Below are positions 58,469-64,000 of a DNA stretch of 64,000 nucleotides, piece by piece. The notes under the pieces are model-generated. The model searched no databases. It saw only the letters and a program-made list of their open reading frames with translations, and was not told the DNA's origin. This DNA comes from Citrobacter youngae ATCC 29220 (GTDB lineage: Bacteria > Pseudomonadota > Gammaproteobacteria > Enterobacterales > Enterobacteriaceae). Position 1 is the stretch's first letter. Every line of letters begins with the position of its first letter. Both the position numbers and the translations under genes were made by a program. The stretch lies in contig NZ_GG730299.1 in assembly GCF_000155975.1 (NCBI RefSeq), positions 1,892,882-1,956,881 of the forward strand. Reading direction: 5' to 3'.

Positions 58469-59173
58469 ATGCGCCTGGTGCAACTGTCCCGCCATTCTAT
58501 AGCCTTCCCGTCACCGGAAGGCGCTCTACGCGAGCCTAACGGTCTGTTGGCGCTGGGTGGCGATCTCAGCCCTGCCCGCCTGCTGATGGCCTACCAGCGC
58601 GGTATTTTTCCGTGGTTTTCGCCCGGCGACCCCATCCTCTGGTGGTCGCCCGACCCGCGCGCCATTCTTTGGCCCGATAAATTTCACCTTAGTCGCAGCA
58701 TGAAACGTTTTCATAAAAATTCGCCTTACCGCGTGACGCTCAACTACGCGTTTGGTCAGGTGATTGAAGGCTGTGCGAACGACCGGGAAGAAGGCACCTG
58801 GATAACACACGATGTCGTGGACGCTTACCACCGTCTGCACGAACTGGGGCATGCGCACTCGATTGAGGTGTGGCGACAAAATGAATTAGTCGGCGGCATG
58901 TATGGCGTGGCGCAAGGTACGCTGTTTTGTGGCGAATCAATGTTCAGCCGTCAGGAAAATGCGTCCAAGACCGCGCTGCTTGTTTTTTGCGCTGAATTCA
59001 TCCGTCAGGGCGGAAAATTAATCGACTGTCAGGTATTAAATAGCCACACAGCCTCGCTGGGCGCCATCGAAACCCCGCGTCGGGAGTACCTTGAGCATCT
59101 GAGCAGACTGCGTCAGCAGCGGCTACCGAGCCATTTCTGGATACCAAGGACGTTATTTTCGCCTCAGGGGTGA
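58469..59173 (+). CDS. aat: Leucyl/phenylalanyl-tRNA-protein transferase
   Basis: 234 residues. Adds Leu or Phe from aminoacyl-tRNA to proteins beginning with Arg or Lys, feeding the ClpAP N-degron pathway. [27 protein letters not shown] and [23 protein letters not shown] (read as motifs) are family signatures. 44 bp after cydC. In E. coli clpA lies just beyond serW; here that position is occupied by other DNA. Confidence 0.97.
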   Translation: MRLVQLSRHSIAFPSPEGALREPNGLLALGGDLSPARLLMAYQRGIFPWFSPGDPILWWSPDPRAILWPDKFHLSRSMKRFHKNSPYRVTLNYAFGQVIEGCANDREEGTWITHDVVDAYHRLHELGHAHSIEVWRQNELVGGMYGVAQGTLFCGESMFSRQENASKTALLVFCAEFIRQGGKLIDCQVLNSHTASLGAIETPRREYLEHLSRLRQQRLPSHFWIPRTLFSPQG

Positions 59174-59200
59174 ATGTTTTCGGCACATTTTTTGTCGGGG

Positions 59201-59209
59201 TGTTATAAT
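59201..59209 (+). promoter_or_regulatory. infA upstream promoter, extended -10
   Basis: TGTTATAAT is a perfect TATAAT (59204-59209) with a TGn extension, about 240 bp before infA. The rest of the 285-bp aat-infA spacer carries no gene; a second nearer promoter is likely but not obvious. Confidence 0.65.
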
Positions 59210-59458
59210 TGTGCCGCAGAGTTGGTTTAGCCCATTACCCCGCCGCCGTTAAGGAACAGTTCGCGTCAGGCAACGCCTATCGTTTATCTCCTCGTTCCCT
59301 TACACGTTGCGCTTTACGTGCGGCTTTGCCGTGTGTGTTTAGAGTAATGCGCCAAACCCGGTTTGCTGTGTTTTAAACGCACAAATCTTTACTTATTAAA
59401 AGAACTTCGGCATTATCTTGCCGGTTCAAATTACGGTAGTGATACCCCAGAGGATTAG

Positions 59459-59677
<219 letters not shown>

Positions 59678-59710
59678 TTGTTTTTAACGCCCGAATGGCG
59701 TCCAGATAAT

Positions 59711-59737
59711 AAAAGGTCGGTTTTACCGGCCTTTTTT
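59711..59737 (+). terminator. Terminator after infA
   Basis: AAAAGGTCGG (59711-59720) pairs with CCGGCCTTTT (59726-59735), one T-G pair, loop TTTTA, with further T residues to 59737. It lies between infA and the convergent LysR gene. Confidence 0.9.
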
Positions 59738-59757
59738 CGTGGGCTGAGGATATGTCT

Positions 59758-60669
59758 TTAATCCTCAATCATCCGCGCATATTCTTCTGTTAAGAAATCC
59801 ACCAATGCGCGTACTGAGGGCAATAAGCCCCTGCGTGATGGAAAGACTGCGTGAATAATCTCTCGCTTGGGCTCCCAGCCGTCGAGCAATGCCACCAGTT
59901 CGCCCGCGGCTAGCTGCGCTTTTACCATCAACTGCGGAAGTTGAACAACACCCACCCCAGCGACTGCGGCTTCGCGTAACGCCAGCATATCGGTCGTGAT
60001 CATACGCGGCGTGAAATGCACCTCCGCCCGTGCGCCCTGTGGGCCAAATAACTCCCAGCGATGCACATGCTTACCTGATGCCAGACTCAGGCCCGGCCAA
60101 CGGGTCAATTCCGCCGGGGAGTGGACCGGCCCCATCCGTTCAATTAATCGCGGACTGGCATATAACCGGTGTCCCCTGTCCGCAAGTACCCGCATCACCA
60201 GGTCGCTATCCTCAAATGGACGAGGTCTGACGCGAATCGCTACGTCCAGACCTTCACCAATAACATCCACGCGGCGGTTCGTGGCTTCAAGCTGCACGGA
60301 TACATCGGGATAACGCGCCATAAATCGGGCAAGCATTGGCCCAATATGCACATGTAACAAGGTGACCGGACAAGTCAGCTTTACAACGCCGCGCGGCTCA
60401 ACCTGTAATGCCGCAATGGCGTCCTGCGCCGCCTGCGCTTCCACCAGCATCGCCTTACAGTGTTCGTAAAAGGTTTGCCCAACTTCAGTCACGTTAAACT
60501 GTCGGGTGGTTCGCTGAATAAGCCGAACCCCCAGCCTCTCTTCCAGTTGCGCGATACGTCGGCTCAGTTTTGATTTCGGTTCATCAAGCGCACGTCCCGC
60601 CGCTGCGAATCCACCTTCCTCTACAACATGTACAAACCAAGCAAAATCATTGAGATCCGGTTTCGTCAT
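59758..60669 (-). CDS. LysR-family regulator next to pirin
   Basis: 303 residues. N-terminal winged helix-turn-helix (WFVHVVEEGGFAAAGRAL, SKLSRRIAQLEERLGVRL, read in parts), then the periplasmic-binding-like effector domain beginning near residue 90 (GVVKLTCPVTLLH). Its sequence is not like E. coli YhaJ. It is divergent from the pirin gene with a 108-bp spacer holding a dyad, the usual layout for a LysR regulator that controls its neighbour. The effector is unknown; an aromatic or quinone compound is only a guess from partners. Confidence 0.92.
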   Translation of the reverse strand: MTKPDLNDFAWFVHVVEEGGFAAAGRALDEPKSKLSRRIAQLEERLGVRLIQRTTRQFNVTEVGQTFYEHCKAMLVEAQAAQDAIAALQVEPRGVVKLTCPVTLLHVHIGPMLARFMARYPDVSVQLEATNRRVDVIGEGLDVAIRVRPRPFEDSDLVMRVLADRGHRLYASPRLIERMGPVHSPAELTRWPGLSLASGKHVHRWELFGPQGARAEVHFTPRMITTDMLALREAAVAGVGVVQLPQLMVKAQLAAGELVALLDGWEPKREIIHAVFPSRRGLLPSVRALVDFLTEEYARMIED

Positions 60670-60729
60670 CTTATTGTCCTATTTATGAGACAGTGAAGAC
60701 CATTTTAGCGACTACTCAATTCGCTGTCA

Positions 60730-60747
60730 TGAATATAAGCTTATTCA
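60730..60747. promoter_or_regulatory. Dyad in the LysR-pirin spacer, candidate operator
   Basis: TGAATA-TAAGCT-TATTCA (60730-60747) is an 18-bp inverted repeat, and ATAAGCTTAT (60735-60744) is a nested palindrome. It contains no exact T-N11-A test beyond its symmetry, but is placed 31 bp upstream of the pirin start, between the two divergent genes, where a LysR protein would bind. Confidence 0.5.
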
Positions 60748-60777
60748 CATCAAGATAACGCCACCGAGGAGACACAT

Positions 60778-61638
60778 ATGAAACAAGTAACAGGCGTCTA
60801 CACCGCACCTCGCCCACACTGGGTTGGCGATGGATTTCCGGTTCGCTCAATGTTTTCTTACCAGTCTCATGCAGAGCAGTTAAGCCCATTCCTGCTGCTG
60901 GATTACGCCGGTCCGCATACGTTCACACCGGGTAACGAAAAGCGCGGCGTAGGGGAACACCCTCACCGTGGTTTTGAAACGGTGACCATCGTTTACAGCG
61001 GTGAAGTTGAACATCGTGATTCAACCGGCCGCGGCGGCATTATCGGTCCCGGCGACGTGCAGTGGATGACCGCAGGTGCAGGAATATTGCACGAAGAGTT
61101 CCATTCACCGGAATTTACCCGTCGGGGCGGCGAACTGGAAATGGTACAGCTGTGGGTCAACCTGCCGTCAAAAGACAAAATGGCCGTGCCCGGTTATCAG
61201 GGCATCACCAGCGATGTTATCCCCACGGTTGCGCTGCCTGATGAAGCAGGAAGCGTTCGCGTGATTGCGGGCAGCTACGAGGAAACCAAAGGGCCGGCAC
61301 ATACCTTTTCGCCGCTGAACGTCTGGGATATGCGGCTGCAACGTAATCATCAGCTTACGTTGTCTCAGCCGGAAGGATGGAGCACCGCGCTGGTGGTATT
61401 GAAAGGCAATATCACCGTAAACGGCACTACGCCTGCCAGCGAAGCGCAACTGGTGGTACTAAGCCAGCAGGGGAAAACGCTGCATATTGAAGCCACCAGC
61501 GATGCCATCGTGCTGCTGCTGTCTGGCGAACCGTTGAACGAGCCGATTGTAGGTTACGGTCCGTTTGTTATGAACACGAAACAAGAAATCGCTGAAGCCG
61601 TACGCGATTTTAACTCCGGCCGTTTTGGCCAAATCTGA
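60778..61638 (+). CDS. Pirin-family cupin protein
   Basis: 286 residues. Bicupin of the pirin family. Metal ligands expected from pirin are His61 and His63 ([10 protein letters not shown]), His105 and Glu107 (ILHEEFHS). Some pirins, including E. coli YhhW, have quercetin 2,3-dioxygenase activity; others are redox sensors. The start ATG follows GAGGAGACACAT. The next gene begins 16 bp after it, so they form an operon. Confidence 0.93.
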   Translation: MKQVTGVYTAPRPHWVGDGFPVRSMFSYQSHAEQLSPFLLLDYAGPHTFTPGNEKRGVGEHPHRGFETVTIVYSGEVEHRDSTGRGGIIGPGDVQWMTAGAGILHEEFHSPEFTRRGGELEMVQLWVNLPSKDKMAVPGYQGITSDVIPTVALPDEAGSVRVIAGSYEETKGPAHTFSPLNVWDMRLQRNHQLTLSQPEGWSTALVVLKGNITVNGTTPASEAQLVVLSQQGKTLHIEATSDAIVLLLSGEPLNEPIVGYGPFVMNTKQEIAEAVRDFNSGRFGQI

Positions 61639-61654
61639 ATCGAAGGAGAAGAAT

Positions 61655-62332
61655 ATGTCCAGTCCTGCAAACTTTAATGGTTCACGTCCGGTCATCGATG
61701 TGAATGATTCCGTCATGCTGCTTATCGACCATCAGAGCGGACTTTTCCAGACCGTCGGCGATATGCCAATGCCAGAACTGCGCGCGCGTGCCGCTGCGCT
61801 GGCCAAAATGGCCACCCTGGCGAAAATGCCGGTGATCACCACCGCATCTGTACCGCAGGGACCTAACGGCCCGCTGATCCCGGAGATCCATGCCAATGCG
61901 CCCCACGCCCAATACGTGGCGCGTAAAGGCGAAATCAACGCCTGGGATAACGAAGACTTCGTCAAAGCGGTAAAAGCAACGGGTCGTAAGACGCTGATTA
62001 TCGCCGGTACGATTACCAGCGTGTGCATGGCTTTCCCGGCCATCAGCGCCGTTGCTGAAGGCTACAAGGTCTTCGCGGTAATCGACGCGTCCGGTACCTA
62101 CAGCAAAATGGCGCAGGAAATTACCCTGGCTCGCGTGGTTCAGGCTGGCGTCGTGCCGATGGATACCGCCGCCGTCGCTTCTGAAATTCAGGGGACATGG
62201 AACCGTGAAGACGCCGCTGAATGGGCAGAAGTGTATACCAAAGTCTTCCCGGCTTATCAGCTGCTGATAGAGAGCTACAGCAAAGCCCAGGAAGTCGTGA
62301 CTAACGGCGAAAAACTGGACTCTCAGCGTTAA
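61655..62332 (+). CDS. YcaC-like cysteine hydrolase (isochorismatase superfamily)
   Basis: 225 residues from ATG 61655-61657 ([10 protein letters not shown]), preceded by AAGGAG; a longer frame to 61625 overlaps pirin and is not supported. Catalytic triad Asp25 ([10 protein letters not shown]), Lys91 ([13 protein letters not shown]) and Cys124 (TSVCMAFPA). It is close to YcaC, including the [10 protein letters not shown] and [15 protein letters not shown] blocks, but has a different N-terminus and is a separate gene, since a ycaC remnant exists at 40964. The substrate of YcaC proteins is undefined. Second gene after pirin. Confidence 0.92.
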   Translation: MSSPANFNGSRPVIDVNDSVMLLIDHQSGLFQTVGDMPMPELRARAAALAKMATLAKMPVITTASVPQGPNGPLIPEIHANAPHAQYVARKGEINAWDNEDFVKAVKATGRKTLIIAGTITSVCMAFPAISAVAEGYKVFAVIDASGTYSKMAQEITLARVVQAGVVPMDTAAVASEIQGTWNREDAAEWAEVYTKVFPAYQLLIESYSKAQEVVTNGEKLDSQR

Positions 62333-62409
62333 TTACATCCTCCGCGCCAGTTCGGGCGGAGGAATATGTACACTGTGTAACCAAACAACAATGTACACGT
62401 AAATTCTGC

Positions 62410-62438
62410 TTGACCGTTTTAGCGCAACTCCCTATAGT
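62410..62438 (+). promoter_or_regulatory. serW promoter
   Basis: -35 TTGACC (62410-62415), 17-bp spacer, -10 TATAGT (62433-62438), followed by a GC-rich discriminator (AGCGCCCC), the mark of a stringently controlled stable-RNA promoter. It is about 37 bp upstream of the mature tRNA 5' end. Confidence 0.88.
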
Positions 62439-62481
62439 AGCGCCCCGTTGCCCCCCAAGCGGTCAGGCAGCAATACAATAT

Positions 62482-62569
62482 GGTGAGGTGTCCGAGTGGC
62501 TGAAGGAGCACGCCTGGAAAGTGTGTATACGGCAACGTATCGGGGGTTCGAATCCCCCCCTCACCGCCA
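62482..62569 (+). tRNA. serW: tRNA-Ser (anticodon GGA)
   Basis: 88 bases including the encoded CCA end. Acceptor GGTGAGG pairs with CCTCACC; the anticodon GGA is at 62516-62518 in the loop CTGGAAA; a long class II variable arm (GTGTATACGGCAACGTATC region) follows; the T arm is GGGGGTTCGAATCCCCC. It reads TCC and TCT codons. It is at the serW locus of E. coli, but its usual neighbour clpA is absent to the right. Confidence 0.98.
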
Positions 62570-62580
62570 TATTCAAAGAG

Positions 62581-62610
62581 AAGCTCGCATTCACATGCGA
62601 GCTTTTTTTT
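62581..62610 (+). terminator. serW terminator
   Basis: AAGCTCGCAT (62581-62590) pairs with ATGCGAGCTT (62595-62604), loop TCAC, followed by T residues to 62610. A second copy of this hairpin lies 184 bp further on at 62765-62788. Confidence 0.92.
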
Positions 62611-62660
62611 CGCATATTGCACGCTCACGGGGGGAATGAGAAGCCCCGACCGGGGTTCGA

Positions 62661-62734
62661 CTGCTGGCGCAGCCAGCTGGACAGACCGGGAGCGCAGCGA
62701 ACGGGCTGCCCCGAAGGGGCGAGCAAAGCGAGTC
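62661..62734. repeat. 74-bp palindromic insert within the duplicated tRNA T-arm
   Basis: It contains GCTGGC-GCA-GCCAGC (62663-62677) and GCCCC-GAA-GGGGC (62708-62720) and ends GCGAGTC. It is inserted between GGGGTTCGA and AATCCCC, the two halves of a T arm. Small palindromic elements like this occur near enterobacterial tRNA genes; its origin is not determined here. Confidence 0.6.
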
Positions 62735-62846
62735 AATCCCCCCCTCACCGCCATATTCAAAGAGAAGCTCGCATTCACATGCGAGCTTTTTTTTCGCATA
62801 TTGCGCGCCCACGGGGGGATGAGAAGCCCCGACTGGGGTTCGACAC

Positions 62847-62867
62847 AAAATTGCCGGGAGCAATTTT
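62847..62867. other. Inverted repeat after the second tRNA-end copy
   Basis: AAAATTGC (62847-62854) pairs with GCAATTTT (62860-62867), loop CGGGA. It directly follows GGGGTTCGAC of the second copy and could be part of the same element family or of the transcription end. From here to 63034 there is no gene, only the likely promoter of the next one. Confidence 0.7.
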
Positions 62868-63034
62868 GAACAGCGCACATCTCCTGATGATCCCCCCTAA
62901 AAATGGCTTATTGCGACATTACTTTCAGCACACTCTATTACATCTTTCCCATTTAGGCTTTCCCTGTCCCCTGCCTTTGTCCCACGGGAACATCTGGCAG
63001 GAATATCACACTAATTTCAGTTCAAGGAGCAGTT

Positions 63035-64000
63035 ATGTCCGATTCCGTTCTTGCAGGCACCAGCCTCATTCTCTACACCGGTAAAAATTATGCCGGCACC
63101 CAGCAGTCGGTCACTCACGGCGTCACCGGCGAGCTTGCTGCCAGTTCGGCCTCCTGGGACTACGCCTCTGCGGCCATGTCCTCCATGCAGGTCTTCATCT
63201 TCAGCGATGTCAGCACCGCGGATGCCTCCGCCAGCTATCTCGGCCATGCCGAAGATCTTCTCAGCACCAGCGTATCTGACCTCACCGCCCTGTATCCCTC
63301 TGCCACTCAGTTTCCGCTCAACTTCCTCGGTCTTAACCCCGCTATCGCCACGCTGGTCCGGCTGGTGATTGACCCGGAACAGGCCGCTCCCGATGCGGTG
63401 GCATCGACCGCGCAGGTCGGCGGCAGCACCACCAACATCACCACCCTGAGCCTGCAGGGCCATCCGGGGGCCCTCGGCTTCGTTAGCCTGACGGAAGGCA
63501 GTTCGGTGGTGGCCACCTGCCCGTACGGAACATATAACAGCGCAGACGGTACCATCGACTGGAGCGGCAAAATGGGCTCCGTGGCGCTGGAATATACCGG
63601 TGGCCGTATTGTGGTGGTCAGTACCAGCGGATTCCCGGACGGCTGGGATTTTGGCGCGCCGGAGCAACAAGCGGACGGTTCGTGGACGGTGGCGCTGAAC
63701 GGCGGTGTGCCAGCAGGTAACGAGATTGCCGCTATCAGCGCCAGTCCGGCCAGTATCGTCAATGACGGCAGCAGCGCGTCGGTCATTACCGCCAGCGTGG
63801 TGAACGCCAACGGTCTGCCCGTCTCCGGCGTCACGGTAAACTGGAGCACCACGGCGGGCAGCCTGAGCGTGGCGAGTTCGGTCACGTCAGCAAACGGCAA
63901 GGCCACCACCTCGCTGACGGACAGTGGCGCAGCCGGTCTGGTGACGGTGACGGCCGCCATCAGCGGCAGCAGCAAAAGCACCCAGGTGACGGTCACGGAC
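63035..64000 (+). CDS. Large Ig-like (Big) repeat protein, 3' end missing
   Basis: ATG 63035-63037 with AAGGAG six bases upstream; the frame stays open to the window edge (322 codons). There is no Sec or Tat signal: the protein begins MSDSVLAGTSLILYTGKNY. Residues 10-56 (LYTGKNYAGTQQSV, then SWDYASAAMSSMQVFIF) look like one beta/gamma-crystallin motif. Residues 60-225 are unassigned. A Big_1-type Ig-like domain spans about 231-322 (ISASPASIVNDGSSASVITA, VVNANGLPVSGVTVNWSTTAG), and more repeats are likely outside. DNA here is GC-rich: two 60-base lines (63121 and 63361) each have 41 G+C by count. It is unlike neighbours in codon use and is probably acquired. Secretion, if any, would need a dedicated system. 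Confidence 0.85.
   Translation, partial: MSDSVLAGTSLILYTGKNYAGTQQSVTHGVTGELAASSASWDYASAAMSSMQVFIFSDVSTADASASYLGHAEDLLSTSVSDLTALYPSATQFPLNFLGLNPAIATLVRLVIDPEQAAPDAVASTAQVGGSTTNITTLSLQGHPGALGFVSLTEGSSVVATCPYGTYNSADGTIDWSGKMGSVALEYTGGRIVVVSTSGFPDGWDFGAPEQQADGSWTVALNGGVPAGNEIAAISASPASIVNDGSSASVITASVVNANGLPVSGVTVNWSTTAGSLSVASSVTSANGKATTSLTDSGAAGLVTVTAAISGSSKSTQVTVTD

Larger units (their letters stand above)
62551..62844 (+). repeat. Tandem duplication of the serW 3' end
   Basis: The block 62551-62661 (last 19 tRNA bases, terminator and following DNA to GGGGTTCGAC) is repeated at 62735-62844 with a spacing of 184 bp and few differences. The second copy lacks a tRNA 5' half. In front of it, GGGGTTCGA (62652-62660) is separated from AATCCCCCC by 74 bp of palindromic DNA, so the copy looks like a broken tRNA. 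A tRNA 3' end repeated downstream is typical of attachment-site history. Confidence 0.9.

Noticed and set aside
62410-63084. Open frame running through serW and the downstream repeats
   Set aside because: It translates a tRNA, two terminator hairpins and palindromes, which is not credible coding.
63307-63996. 229-codon minus-strand frame over the Ig-repeat gene
   Set aside because: The plus-strand frame has a ribosome binding site and a recognisable Ig-like domain; the minus frame has neither.

Overview
The window is a 64 kb piece of enterobacterial chromosome. Gene order from aspC to the serine tRNA serW follows, in reverse, the well-known Escherichia coli block serW-infA-aat-cydCD-trxB-lrp-ftsK-lolA-rarA-serS-dmsABC-...-pflBA-focA-...-aroA-...-rpsA-...-msbA-...-mukFEB-...-aspC. 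Protein sequences are close to but not identical with E. coli. REP and 127-bp ERIC elements are present. I read the source as a Salmonella-lineage or Citrobacter-like organism; the species cannot be fixed from the sequence alone.

Layout. 1-11.9 kb: aspC (5' end cut off), then leftward gloC, mepK and ldtD (glyoxalase II, 3-3 murein endopeptidase, L,D-transpeptidase) and the cmoM-mukF-mukE-mukB operon (tRNA methylase plus chromosome condensin). 11.9-21.2 kb: elyC, ycbJ and a lipid A/LPS and DNA-repair block (kdsB, ycaR, ycaQ, lpxK, msbA, ycaI). 21.3-28.8 kb: ihfB, rpsA, cmk, ycaL, aroA, serC, ycaP. 28.9-35.2 kb: rightward ycaO, focA, pflB, pflA, the anaerobic formate module.

35.3-41.1 kb is the first variable interval. 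E. coli K-12 has ycaK, ycaN and ycaM between pflA and ycaD, and an intact ycaC between ycaD and dmsC. Here a 1075-residue inverse-autotransporter (intimin/invasin-like) adhesin with about 950 bp of AT-rich upstream DNA lies next to ycaD, and ycaC survives only as a 69-bp fragment fused to a start codon.

41.1-59.7 kb is core again: dmsABC with FNR and NarL site candidates, serS, rarA, lolA, ftsK with a LexA box, lrp, trxB, cydDC, aat, infA. 59.7-64 kb is the second variable interval. Between infA and serW sit a LysR regulator, a divergent pirin and a YcaC-like cysteine hydrolase. serW is followed, instead of clpA, by a duplicated tRNA 3' end with a palindromic insert and then the start of a GC-rich gene. 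That gene encodes an Ig-like (Big) repeat protein with no visible signal peptide and a possible beta/gamma-crystallin-like N-terminus. It runs off the window. This tRNA-adjacent locus is the best candidate for something poorly described.

Places where the start was moved inward from the longest reading frame (ldtD, mukE, cmoM, ycaR, ycaI, cmk, aroA, ycaO, focA, pflA, dmsC, ftsK, trxB, cydD, the YcaC-like gene) rest on Shine-Dalgarno sequences and on remembered E. coli N-termini. Family assignments come from recognising sequences, not from a database search.
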